From CAZBDV01 sp964490765 (GTDB taxonomy: Bacteria; Cloacimonadota; Cloacimonadia; Cloacimonadales; JAJBBL01): a DNA stretch of 24,753 nucleotides. Below the pieces are notes generated by a model. That model made no database searches and was not told the DNA's origin. It worked only from the letters and a program-made list of their open reading frames with translations. Below, one piece after another: positions 1 to 8,243 of this stretch (position 1 is its first letter; each line of letters begins with the position of its first letter). The DNA is taken from NCBI GenBank assembly GCA_964490765.1, contig CAZBDV010000035.1, positions 1 to 24,753 on the forward strand, read 5' to 3'. A program made the position numbers and the translations under genes.

Positions 1-422
1 TTGTCATATTCTTTATTTTCGAGATAGGCGGAGCCGATGTTTCCCATAATAAAGGCGGAATCAGGGATAAATTCCAGTGCTCTTTTGAAATAGAAGATTC
101 CCCGTTCGGACTCGTTAATGTTGAGATAAAAAATCCCGATAAGGTTATAGCACATAGCGATCAACTTTTTATCGCCGGTATTGATGCTGTTCTCCAGAGC
201 ACGATAATAACAGGTAAGAGAGTTCTCTTCTTTATCACTTGCGCTGTAGAGAAAAGCCATCAAAACGTTATGATAAGTGCGAGTAAAGTCATTGTCATAC
301 TGTTTCAATATCTTCGAGGATCTCTCAACAAGTTTACTTAGTTTCTGGGGATCTCGTTTATCTTTGAGAACTGCTCCCAGGTCAAAGAGATTTCTTAAGC
401 GTTTTATTATTAGATCATCCAT
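1..422 (-). CDS. TPR-repeat protein, N-terminal part only (runs off the window)
   Basis: An open frame starts at ATG 422-420 on the minus strand and stays open for 140 codons to the window edge, so the C-terminus is missing. A GGGGGA ribosome site sits a few bases upstream. The product has no signal peptide or membrane segment and is probably cytoplasmic. It is predicted all-helical; the clearest tetratricopeptide unit spans about residues 90-122 (CYNLIGIFYL, then YFKRALEFIP), and the next unit begins at about 124 (MGNIGSAYLE). TPRs mediate protein-protein contacts, but nothing here identifies the partner. It is divergent from the giant secreted protein at 650 and has a separate promoter. The family cannot be named more precisely from the fragment. 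Confidence 0.8.
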   Translation of the reverse strand, partial: MDDLIIKRLRNLFDLGAVLKDKRDPQKLSKLVERSSKILKQYDNDFTRTYHNVLMAFLYSASDKEENSLTCYYRALENSINTGDKKLIAMCYNLIGIFYLNINESERGIFYFKRALEFIPDSAFIMGNIGSAYLENKEYD

Positions 423-460
423 TAATCCCCCTTTCTAATCGGCACAAAAAAATAGTTCGG

Positions 461-489
461 ATTATAATTTGTCAAGCAGATTGTATCAA
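461..489 (-). promoter_or_regulatory. Sigma-70-type promoter for the TPR gene
   Basis: Read on the minus strand, TTGATA (489-484) and a perfect TATAAT (466-461) are separated by exactly 17 bases. Transcription would start near 454, giving a leader of about 30 nt that contains the GGGGGA ribosome site. Assignment is by consensus only. Confidence 0.55.
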
Positions 490-603
490 ATTGAAACCTG
501 TCTCGAAATGTGTGTGCAGAAACGAGACGGTGTTCATTTCTGTATCACTCCTGAAAAATGCCTAACTCGATATTTTGCCGTATGATACCCTATCGAAGGG
601 AGT

Positions 604-632
604 TTGGCATATAAATTGCGTTAGTATATGAT
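604..632 (+). promoter_or_regulatory. Candidate promoter for the 650-4927 secreted protein
   Basis: TTGGCA (604-609) and TATGAT (627-632) are separated by 17 bases. The predicted start near 639 leaves a leader of only about 10 nt, just enough to include GGAGG (641-645) before ATG 650. The short leader is unusual, so the true start could lie further upstream. Confidence 0.45.
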
Positions 633-649
633 AAAAAAACGGAGGATAT

Positions 650-3600
650 ATGAAACGTAAAACAATAGTAGCAGCATTATTCTATATAATTATTCTGAGC
701 TTATATGCTCAAAGTGTTCCTGATACTCTATGGACAGCGAGCTGGGATGGGGGAAACCATGACCAGGCTTACAGTGTCCAGCAGACCAGCGATGGTGGAT
801 ACATTCTGGTCGGCAGGTCAAATGCCAGCAACGATCAACCTGCTTATTATGCCTGGTTGATCAAAACAGATGCCAATGGGGTAATGGAATGGGATATGAC
901 TTATGGTGATACTTACATCGATGAAGCCTATGTCGTAAAAGAGACAAGCGATGGTGGTTTTATAATCGGAGGTATGAGTACCGCTTACGGTTGGGCTGGA
1001 GAAGGCTGGCTGATAAGAACAGACAGTAACGGCAACATTATCTGGGATAACGGTTTCCATGCTGAAGGCTCAACCACAGCCGATTGGGATTACATCTTTG
1101 ATGTTATAGAAACAGATGATGGTGGCTTTATTGCCTGTGGTTATTGTGGTATGTCAGGTTATTCTTATCTTGGCTGGGTTTTAAAGGTTGATTCTCAGGG
1201 TGACATTGTCTGGAATAATACATTTGGTACTCAATATTGGGATAGATTTTATTCAATAGCTAACGCCGATGATGGGGGATATTACCTTGCAGGATATACG
1301 CACGTGGAATACAACGGTGTAATCAAGAATGATGGCTGGTTGATGAAGGTCGATGCAGTCGGGGATTCACTCTGGTCTCAGAGTTATGGATATCCCGATC
1401 ATGATATGTTCAGAGATATGACTGTAACTGACGACGGTTACATCTATCTGGCAGGTGAAACGGAACTGGACGGGAATTCGGGTTATAATGCCTGGTTAGT
1501 AAAAACCGATCTGACGGGTGAACTGATCTGGGAACAGACATATGGCTCCGGTGCTTTCGAAGCCATAGCTCAGACTACTGAAGGAAACCTCGTTATGGCT
1601 GGTATGAGAAACTATCCGGAGACTCAATATGATGGACGCATTATGAAAGCAGATCCGGATGGCAATGTTATCTGGGACCATATCCAGACAGGGAGTAATC
1701 TGGATGATATGTTTCACGATATAGAACAGACAGATGATGGTGGATATATTTGTGCCGGAAGATATAACTGGGGAGAATACTGGTTAGTCAAATACGATTC
1801 TGACCTTAATCTATTATCCGAATTCACAGAAACGTTCGATAATGTAGATCCCCCTGATTTACCAGGAGACTGGATCGGCATAGTCGATGTACTCATATCG
1901 AATACCATTGCAGAGATCAGCACCTCAGCACACGCTGCCGCTCCGAGTCAACCCAACGCGGTCCTGATAATGAACGGCTTGGATGGCAGCAATGGACAGC
2001 TCGATGCCAATGCATTTGTTGCACTGGTTTCTCCTGAGGTTGAGATAAGCGGATACGGAGCAACAGTAAACTTCTGGGCTCAAGGAGGAAATGAACTGGT
2101 TGCCGGTGTTATGACTGATCCGGAGGACATCAATACATTCACACCTGTCGAAACGTTCGATCTGGATTACACTTTTACAGAGTACAGTTTCGACATCGAC
2201 ACTCCGGGTGATGTCCACATCGTGTTTAAACATGCCAACACATCAGTCTGTCAGGTTCTCTTTGTAGATAGTGTTGAGTTATATCAATTAGCTCCTCATT
2301 TAGCCGTAGATAATGAATCTCTCCAGTACTATGCTGTTACAAACAACACGACTGCATACAAGACATTGACATTGATAAATGATGGGTACAATGAACTAGT
2401 AATTAATCAGGGTGATATAACAATCAGTGGCGATGATGCATCAGAATTTGTCCTGACAGAGCCTGATTATCCCATAGAGATCCCGGAAAATACCAGTTAT
2501 GAGATCGAAATATGCTTTACACCATCAAGTGAAGGAGAAAAAAATGCTGTCCTTTCGATAGAGCATAACGGCAGCAATACCCCGGTATATCTATCACTTG
2601 ATGGAAAAGCTTATCCGGAAGAGACGATACTACTGCAGACATTTGATGATGTAGAACCACCGGCTTTGCCAGATGAGTGGATTGGTATTGTAGATGTACT
2701 GATATCCAACACAATAGCGGAGATCAAGACAACAAACCATGCCCTGGCTCCCAGTCAACCTAATGCAGTTTTATTGATGAATGGCCTGGATGGGAGTAAT
2801 GGTCAGCTTGATCCGGATGCCTTTGTCGCGCTTGCTACCCCGGAAGTGGAGATCGAACAAAACGGCTGTATCGTAACCTTCTGGGCTCAAGGAAACGATT
2901 CACTAGTTGCAGGATATATGTCCGATCCGGAAGACTCTGCAACATTTGTGCCGGTTGAAACATACGAGTTAAGCAGTCAGTTCACAGAATATTCATTTGA
3001 TATTGAGACTCCCGGCAATACTCGTGTTGTTTTCAAGCATGCCAATAACTCAGTCTGTCAGGTTCTGTTCGTTGACCAGATCGACATCTATCAGGTATCA
3101 TATCCGGAAATAACAGTTAATCCCGCTGATTTTGAGGTCGATATTGATTATGGTGATGTTATAACCTTGCCTCTTACAATCAGTAACGAAGGTAATGGAG
3201 AGCTGGAATATGCAATATCTGTTGTTGAGGGAGAATATAACAGGCCGGATTATAGCAGATTTGTTATCGAATCACCACTGAGTGTCGATCATAGTGGATA
3301 CTCCGGTCGAGTTAATGGATTGAACGAAATTCAGGCAGGAAAGGAGATCTCTCATTCTCTGGAATCAAGAAGAGAGACAAGAAGAACAGCACAGAGAGAG
3401 AGCAGGATCAGTTACAATCGTGAACAGATCGAGATCCACCATGACAGCGGATACAACGATGACGGTATTGGCACCAATGGAATTGCCAGCTGGATCTCAG
3501 CAGTCAGGTTCACGGCTGATGAACTGGCAAATTATTATGGCAATTATGAGATCGTTGGTATCAAGTCTCACATTCGCGATCCCCAATTTACCAATGTAAC

Positions 3601-4927
3601 TGTAAGGGTCTGGGAAGGTGGAACCCTGGGTGATCCAGGTATCGAAGTATATACTTATGATGTGACTGATGAACTGACGGTTGATGACTGGTCGACTCAC
3701 GTGCTCACCACTCCGATCCAGTTATTAGAAGGTAATGAATACTGGTTGGGCTATTCGATCGATGCTACAGGTGATCATCCTGCCAGTGTTGATCAGGGTC
3801 CATTAGTAGATGGTAAGGGTGGATGGATGCATCTGAACAATAACTGGCAGGAACTACCGGACGTAAATCCGGCTCTCGATTTTAACTGGTGTATAAGGGG
3901 ATTGATAGATGAATATACTGAACCGTGGCTTTCTGCTTCTCCAGTTAACGGTACAGTCCCTGCCGGAGAAAGTTCTGTTGTTGATATAACATTCAGAGCT
4001 ACTGATGTTCTTCCCGGTACTACATACACAGCAGACCTTGTCATTGCGAATAATGCGGGTGTTCCTGAAATTGTTCCGGTAACGATGAATGTCGGGGAAG
4101 AGCCGATAATACCACCTCTGAACTTATCTGCTCAAATAGTGGACATTAACAACGTACAGCTGGAATGGGAACATAGTGGAGTACGTGCTCTCACTGGGTT
4201 CTATGTTTATATGAACAGTGAGTGTGTTGCTGTGATCGATGATCCGGCAACCACCGAACACTCGATCGAGGGGTTAGATGGTGGTGAATACAGTTTCTAT
4301 GTTACCGCTCTGTATAATGATGAAACAGAATCCGAACCATCGAACAGTGTTGATATCATTGTCGAGCTTGTTCCCCCATTGAATTTCCAGGCCCAGGTAG
4401 AGGATAACAACAATGTGCATTGTAGCTGGGAAGCACCCGGAGGTGGATCTAATATTACCCTGTACCGTATATACCGCAACAGTGAGCTGGCAGGAGAGGA
4501 AACTGCAACTCAATTTGTCGATACTGATGTTCCCAGTGGGACTCATACATATTACGCTACTGCACTCTATAATGAAGAGTTCGAAAGCGAATCTTCTGAT
4601 GAAATTGAAATCGAGATCTTCAGCAGCGTAGAAGATAATATCCTTCCTGCTGTAACAGAGTTATGCGGTAACTATCCTAACCCCTTCAATCCAGAAACAA
4701 CGATCTCTTTCGCGTTGAAGAGAGATTCTCATGTTACTATAGAGATCTTTAACATCAAAGGTGGAAAAGTCCGTACTCTGGTTAACGGAGATCTCCCTGC
4801 AGCCTATCATAACGTAGTCTGGGATGGCAGGGATAACCGTGGCCGGTCGGTTTCGAGCGGTATTTTCTTCTATCGAATGAGGACAGATGAATACCAGAGT
4901 GTGAAGAAGATGATAATGATGAAGTAG
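650..4927 (+). CDS. Secreted multidomain protein: seven propeller-like repeats, duplicated jelly-roll modules, two Fn3 domains, C-terminal sorting domain
   Basis: 1425 residues; ATG 650 follows GGAGG at 641-645. A signal peptide is visible (KRK, then a hydrophobic run to about residue 21, LYAQS). Residues ~28-393 hold seven repeats of about 50 residues with the pattern TxDGGYIxxG...WLxKxDxxGxxxW, likely a seven-bladed propeller. A 154-residue module follows (394-547), then an Ig-like ASH/choice-of-anchor-D-type domain (~550-655), a second copy of the module (663-816), a short BACON-like stretch, an Arg/Glu-rich linker (~895-925), a further jelly-roll-like domain (~930-1085), an Ig-like segment, two fibronectin-III-like domains (~1153-1238, ~1241-1330) and a C-terminal domain starting NYPNPFNPET at ~1340. 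The product is probably exported and surface-attached, with an adhesive or glycan-binding role inferred from the domains. No catalytic motif was recognised. The gene is monocistronic, bounded by a promoter and a terminator. Confidence 0.85.
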   Translation: MKRKTIVAALFYIIILSLYAQSVPDTLWTASWDGGNHDQAYSVQQTSDGGYILVGRSNASNDQPAYYAWLIKTDANGVMEWDMTYGDTYIDEAYVVKETSDGGFIIGGMSTAYGWAGEGWLIRTDSNGNIIWDNGFHAEGSTTADWDYIFDVIETDDGGFIACGYCGMSGYSYLGWVLKVDSQGDIVWNNTFGTQYWDRFYSIANADDGGYYLAGYTHVEYNGVIKNDGWLMKVDAVGDSLWSQSYGYPDHDMFRDMTVTDDGYIYLAGETELDGNSGYNAWLVKTDLTGELIWEQTYGSGAFEAIAQTTEGNLVMAGMRNYPETQYDGRIMKADPDGNVIWDHIQTGSNLDDMFHDIEQTDDGGYICAGRYNWGEYWLVKYDSDLNLLSEFTETFDNVDPPDLPGDWIGIVDVLISNTIAEISTSAHAAAPSQPNAVLIMNGLDGSNGQLDANAFVALVSPEVEISGYGATVNFWAQGGNELVAGVMTDPEDINTFTPVETFDLDYTFTEYSFDIDTPGDVHIVFKHANTSVCQVLFVDSVELYQLAPHLAVDNESLQYYAVTNNTTAYKTLTLINDGYNELVINQGDITISGDDASEFVLTEPDYPIEIPENTSYEIEICFTPSSEGEKNAVLSIEHNGSNTPVYLSLDGKAYPEETILLQTFDDVEPPALPDEWIGIVDVLISNTIAEIKTTNHALAPSQPNAVLLMNGLDGSNGQLDPDAFVALATPEVEIEQNGCIVTFWAQGNDSLVAGYMSDPEDSATFVPVETYELSSQFTEYSFDIETPGNTRVVFKHANNSVCQVLFVDQIDIYQVSYPEITVNPADFEVDIDYGDVITLPLTISNEGNGELEYAISVVEGEYNRPDYSRFVIESPLSVDHSGYSGRVNGLNEIQAGKEISHSLESRRETRRTAQRESRISYNREQIEIHHDSGYNDDGIGTNGIASWISAVRFTADELANYYGNYEIVGIKSHIRDPQFTNVTVRVWEGGTLGDPGIEVYTYDVTDELTVDDWSTHVLTTPIQLLEGNEYWLGYSIDATGDHPASVDQGPLVDGKGGWMHLNNNWQELPDVNPALDFNWCIRGLIDEYTEPWLSASPVNGTVPAGESSVVDITFRATDVLPGTTYTADLVIANNAGVPEIVPVTMNVGEEPIIPPLNLSAQIVDINNVQLEWEHSGVRALTGFYVYMNSECVAVIDDPATTEHSIEGLDGGEYSFYVTALYNDETESEPSNSVDIIVELVPPLNFQAQVEDNNNVHCSWEAPGGGSNITLYRIYRNSELAGEETATQFVDTDVPSGTHTYYATALYNEEFESESSDEIEIEIFSSVEDNILPAVTELCGNYPNPFNPETTISFALKRDSHVTIEIFNIKGGKVRTLVNGDLPAAYHNVVWDGRDNRGRSVSSGIFFYRMRTDEYQSVKKMIMMK
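1829..2290 (+). repeat. Intragenic duplicated module, copy 1
   Basis: This 462-bp segment encodes residues 394-547 of the secreted giant. It aligns without any gap to the segment at 2636-3097. Both copies contain the shared runs IGIVDVLISNTIAEI and SVCQVLFVD. The fold is probably a jelly-roll of the choice-of-anchor type. Confidence 0.85.
2636..3097 (+). repeat. Intragenic duplicated module, copy 2
   Basis: Second 462-bp copy, residues 663-816. A hand alignment with copy 1 gives about 70% amino-acid identity and no indel. The copies are separated by the Ig-like domain, so the duplicated unit was probably module plus spacer, or the module was inserted. Confidence 0.85.
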
Positions 4928-4947
4928 AATCCACTCCTTACAGTTAA

Positions 4948-4987
4948 CAGAGGCAACCTGAAGGTTGCCTCTGCTTGTTTTTTCTGC
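4948..4987 (+). terminator. Rho-independent terminator of the secreted giant
   Basis: A perfect 11-bp stem (CAGAGGCAACC at 4948-4958, GGTTGCCTCTG at 4963-4973) with a TGAA tetraloop is followed by a T-rich tract from 4975. It lies 21 bases after the stop codon at 4925-4927. Confidence 0.93.
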
Positions 4988-5344
4988 TTCCTTTGAATGA
5001 TTAAAGAAGTGAGACTGCTCTTTATTGTATTCTTCCCGAAAGTAGAATAGATTTACAGGGTGGAATAAAGCAGGAATCATAGCGCGTCTTTGCGTGTAAG
5101 GCAGGCAATATTGTTACCTGCATTCTTGTATCGTACCAGCCTGAAAAATCTTTAATTATTTCCTTGCTATTTTGAATGTATTAAGTTACTTGTTCTTTTG
5201 TGTATTATCGTTAGATGATGCTGGTGTTTATAGAATGTCAACCCGAGTCTATAAAAGAATTTCAGGGGAAGATGTTCATACTACGATGTTTCTGAAGTAT
5301 ACTGGTAAGAATCGATAATGCAACGAAAGACAAGGAGCAGGATT
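4988..5344. other. Non-coding stretch with inverted repeats and a candidate promoter
   Basis: No credible gene is seen. The stretch holds GCAGG/CCTGC (5101-5105 and 5117-5121, 11-base loop) and a perfect 8-bp inverted repeat TTTATAGA/TCTATAAA (5227-5234 and 5248-5255, 13-base loop). A possible promoter for the small gene at 5345 is TTCATA (5275-5280), 17 bases, then TATACT (5298-5303). The 8-bp repeat ends 20 bases before that -35 box, so it could be an operator; this is inference. Confidence 0.4.
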
Positions 5345-5500
5345 ATGGAGATTGGAGGTATTGGTTATATAATACTGGCTGTTCTGGTAGGCTGGTTCTG
5401 GACAACTAAGGGAAGAAGTTTCTGGTTTGGTTTATTGTGGAGTATTGTTCTCACTCCGCTCATTAGTTTTATCATCGGATTGTTTTTGAGGAGAAAATAA
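5345..5500 (+). CDS. Small two-segment membrane protein of 51 residues, unknown function
   Basis: The product has two hydrophobic segments, about residues 4-18 (IGYIILAVLVGWF) and 27-47 (FGLLWSIVLTPLISFIIGLF), joined by a short basic loop (TTKGR) and ending in LRRK. I chose ATG 5345 rather than the upstream in-frame ATG 5318 because AAGGAG at 5332-5337 sits 7 bases before 5345, while 5318 has no ribosome site. The gene stands alone between its own candidate promoter and a clear terminator, which supports its being real and expressed. The architecture resembles the many small uncharacterised bacterial inner-membrane proteins ending in basic residues; no specific family was recognised. Confidence 0.65.
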   Translation: MEIGGIGYIILAVLVGWFWTTKGRSFWFGLLWSIVLTPLISFIIGLFLRRK

Positions 5501-5526
5501 TCTAAGAGAGAAAAAGAGACAATCTT

Positions 5527-5562
5527 GAGTGGAGTGATCATAGAATAACTCCACTCTTTTTT
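5527..5562 (+). terminator. Rho-independent terminator of the small membrane protein gene
   Basis: A perfect 9-bp stem (GAGTGGAGT 5527-5535, ACTCCACTC 5548-5556) with a 12-base loop is followed immediately by six T residues (5557-5562). It starts 26 bases after the stop codon. Confidence 0.9.
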
Positions 5563-5980
5563 AAATCAGCTAATCGGGGCAATAAATTATTACTTGACAA
5601 AATAATCAATTTCATAGAAAAAAATCATACATATCAGGATGTAGTTACAGCATAATAATGAGTATATGACTAACTGATGTGTTAAGAGTGGGGATACAAA
5701 CGGTTAAATGTCGTTGAAAGGTTCTTTACTCCGTTGTTAACATAATTACTTTTTTTGATCTAATTTGTTGCAGGTAAGCTACTTGCTGAGAGGGTAGTAT
5801 GAAAGCGACTATCTTTGGTTTCTATTAGCATATCTATTGTATGCAATTGCTCTAAGTTGACGATGATATTTCCAATGCTATCAGTTAAGTAAAACGGGTA
5901 TGTTTAAATTCCGGCCCTGTATCTTATTTTTTTTTCTGCAGGGTGGCCTTTAATCAGAAAATTATCTATGGAGGATGATT
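5563..5980. other. Long leader/intergenic region before the first GLUG gene
   Basis: No gene was found here. A possible promoter is TTGACG (5857-5862), 16 bases, then TATCAG (5879-5884) with an extended TGC. The resulting leader of about 90 nt would contain CCCTG (5915-5919) that can pair with CAGGG just after the poly-T run (5938-5942). An isolated TTGACA at 5594-5599 has no matching -10 box at normal spacing. Function is not established. Confidence 0.3.
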
Positions 5981-7363
5981 ATGAAGTATTTAATAATTCT
6001 ATTTATAGTAACAGCTTTTTGTATGAATCTAGTAGCACAGACGTCAATACCACCTTCAGCGGGAAATGGTTCGGAAGAGCATCCTTACCAGATAGCTAAT
6101 CTGAATAATCTATATTGGATAGCAGCGAGCAGTGCTCGTTGGGGATTTCATTTTATTCAGACATCCGATATTGATGCCTCAGAAACAGCAAACTGGTTTG
6201 ACGGGTCAGGCTGGAACAGGATAGGAACCTCTACAGCCTATTTTACAGGAACTTATAACGGTCAGGATCATATCATCAGTGGGTTGCGGATTAACCGATC
6301 CGGCACTGATGATATAGGGCTCTTCGGTTATATTGTAGAGGCAGTTATAGAGAATTTAGGGCTGACCTTTGTAAACGTTACCGGACGAGATAATGTAGGT
6401 GCCCTTGTGGGCCTTGCAGGAGACGGAAGCCTGGTCAATAACTGTTATAGTACAGGTATTATTAAAGGCCGTAATCTTGTCGGCGGCCTTGTAGGTCAGA
6501 ACCTTAGTGTCACTATGAACAGTTACAGTCTGGCAGATGTAATCGGAACTAATGATCGAATAGGGGGCCTGGTAGGTGCAAACTGGGGTGATTCCCTGAT
6601 AATGTATAGTTATAGTGCTGGTACTGTGAGTGGATATACTTACGTTGGGGGGTTAGTAGGAATAAACTCAGTAGGTAATCTCGTAAGTAACTCCTACAGT
6701 CATGCAGTTGTGCAGGGAATCAATTATGTCGGTGGTTTATCAGGGTCTGTTAACCGTTCAAGAATAGAATACTCATACTCTACCGGCTCGGTCAGCGGTT
6801 CCAATGCTGGTGGCCTGACAGGAACTATCTATGATGCAGGCGAAGGTTTTGCAGATGTAGTAAACTACTGGAATATAGAGACTTCCGGACAAGCAAACAG
6901 TTCTATGGGAGAAGGTAGAACAACGGATCATATGACCTATCCCTACTCTGCGCATTCATTTTTCGAGTGGGATTTTGTTGATATCTGGGCGGCGGATATG
7001 GGTTATGATGTCAACTGGGGATATCCCTATCTACGCGATGATATTACTGTTGCAGTAGATAATGAACTCATTGCAGTAACACCCCCAATAACTGTCTCCA
7101 ATTACCCCAATCCCTTCAATCCGGAGACAACGATAGCCTTTAGTCTATCCCGAGATACTGCGAGCCTGTCATTGTATATCTATAACAGTCGTGGCCAGCT
7201 TATAAGAAAACTCATAACAGAAACTCCCTGCACGCAGGGGGAGTATCAGGTTGTATGGGATGGCAAGAACTATGCCGGTAAGTCAGTAGCATCAGGTTTA
7301 TATTTCTACAGGGTATCAACCCCGGAGAACAATAAAACCAGTAAGATGCTATTGCTGAAATAA
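5981..7363 (+). CDS. Secreted GLUG-repeat protein (paralogue 1) with C-terminal sorting domain
   Basis: 460 residues. I placed the start at ATG 5981, six bases after GGAGG (5970-5974); the in-frame ATG 5975 directly abuts that ribosome site. The signal peptide is MKYLIILFIVTAF...LVAQ. A conserved N-terminal block follows (NGSEEHPYQI, NLYWIAAS, DIDASETANWF), then about six GLUG motifs of the type VGGLVGxN...NSYSxGxVxG from roughly residue 130 to 285, a block ending WGYPYL, and a C-terminal domain from ~374 (NYPNPFNPET to KMLLLK). GLUG motifs occur in exported surface proteins and adhesins and form beta-solenoid-like repeats; no enzymatic residues are apparent. It is homologous along its length to the genes at 8643, 22032 and 24246. 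No terminator is obvious in the 122 bp before the convergent peptidase gene. Confidence 0.85.
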   Translation: MKYLIILFIVTAFCMNLVAQTSIPPSAGNGSEEHPYQIANLNNLYWIAASSARWGFHFIQTSDIDASETANWFDGSGWNRIGTSTAYFTGTYNGQDHIISGLRINRSGTDDIGLFGYIVEAVIENLGLTFVNVTGRDNVGALVGLAGDGSLVNNCYSTGIIKGRNLVGGLVGQNLSVTMNSYSLADVIGTNDRIGGLVGANWGDSLIMYSYSAGTVSGYTYVGGLVGINSVGNLVSNSYSHAVVQGINYVGGLSGSVNRSRIEYSYSTGSVSGSNAGGLTGTIYDAGEGFADVVNYWNIETSGQANSSMGEGRTTDHMTYPYSAHSFFEWDFVDIWAADMGYDVNWGYPYLRDDITVAVDNELIAVTPPITVSNYPNPFNPETTIAFSLSRDTASLSLYIYNSRGQLIRKLITETPCTQGEYQVVWDGKNYAGKSVASGLYFYRVSTPENNKTSKMLLLK

Positions 7364-7485
7364 CTAAGGATTGGAACTGCCGACAGATAACTAAAAGAGA
7401 GATATAAGAGAGAGCGAAGAGAAGCGGTTGAGAGGAGATTACTATTGTAACCGATATGAAGGGTAAACCTATTCTGGTGATAATA

Positions 7486-8151
7486 TCAGATCTGTAATTC
7501 TTCTCTCCCTATCTTCCGAAGGGACTTATTGAAAACCTCGGGGAACTTCTGCGGGTTTTTCACCGTGTCATACAGGACCACTTTGCCAAAACAGTCATGT
7601 ATCACACCCCAGATATCGTTACCCAGCGAATACAATCTGAATTGCTGTAGTCTGGGGATCTCTTCAGGTTGCTGATTTTCAGTGTGTGAACACATCCAGT
7701 AGTCCCTGATATTTTGTTCCAGCTGTTCTGAACCGTTGATTTCGTGCTCGCGAATCTTTCTGACCGTTTCTCGAAATTGGGCCATCGTGTTATGGAAATC
7801 ATTATTCAGGTATTGCCAGCTGAAGTTAACGAGACCGATATTCCTGGGTCCTTTATGGATAGCTCTGGATATCACTCCTTCAGCGTTGTTGCAGTATTTG
7901 ACTGCCAGGCCCTCACCTGCAAAACAGAGATAGAACTGCTCTTCAAGGGATAATTTATGGAAATCGATGCTGCGAAACAGAACATCCATACCCACATGGT
8001 ATGTTTCATGAGCTATAGTCGAACCAAGAATCTCCCGGGAGAGCTCGTCTTTGACCAGTGTACCTTTGAGCAGCTTTTCAGAAACCTGTAGCATCGGAAT
8101 AATGCTGGAATAGTCTATGGATAGAGAGTACTGCCCGATTTTATGCTGCAT
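7486..8151 (-). CDS. Putative zinc-dependent peptidase (HExxH ... GEGLA type, DUF5700-like)
   Basis: 221 residues from ATG 8151. The core is STIAHETYHVGMD at about residues 44-56: HETYH is a complete HExxH zinc site. About 30 residues later AGEGLAVKY supplies the likely third ligand (Glu) in the GEG context typical of gluzincin-like putative peptidases such as DUF5700. It has no signal peptide or membrane segment in the visible frame. The ribosome site is weak (only AGAG next to ATG). The frame stays open upstream of this ATG back to a TGA near 8226 with coding-like residues, and a separate frame with a good ribosome site starts at 8243, so the annotated N-terminus may be an artefact of a frameshift. 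Substrate unknown. The family assignment is from motif memory and is moderate. Confidence 0.65.
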   Translation of the reverse strand: MQHKIGQYSLSIDYSSIIPMLQVSEKLLKGTLVKDELSREILGSTIAHETYHVGMDVLFRSIDFHKLSLEEQFYLCFAGEGLAVKYCNNAEGVISRAIHKGPRNIGLVNFSWQYLNNDFHNTMAQFRETVRKIREHEINGSEQLEQNIRDYWMCSHTENQQPEEIPRLQQFRLYSLGNDIWGVIHDCFGKVVLYDTVKNPQKFPEVFNKSLRKIGREELQI

Positions 8152-8183
8152 CTCTGTGTCACTCAGCTTGCTCCCTCTGTATG

Positions 8184-8243
8184 CTAGATTAAAATATACT
8201 GCAGTAGTAGAATCAGATCAGAATAATCGGCTGGTGAGTTCAT
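8184..8243 (-). other. Short upstream frame, possible displaced N-terminus of the zinc peptidase
   Basis: On the minus strand ATG 8243 has a well-spaced TGGAG about 4 bases upstream and encodes 19 residues (MNSPADYSDLILLLQYILI) before TAG at 8186-8184. The peptidase frame is open and free of stops from about 8226 down to its ATG at 8151, overlapping this short frame. A single-base change in the overlap would join them. It could equally be a leader peptide or chance. Confidence 0.3.

Noticed and set aside
4661..5080. 139-residue minus-strand open frame
   Set aside because: It overlaps the conserved C-terminal domain of the secreted giant and reads through its strong terminator hairpin; no domain recognised.
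5594..5599. TTGACA as a promoter -35 box
   Set aside because: No acceptable -10 hexamer lies 15-19 bases downstream; the same holds for TTGACA at 24070. The isolated hexamers are expected in AT-rich DNA.
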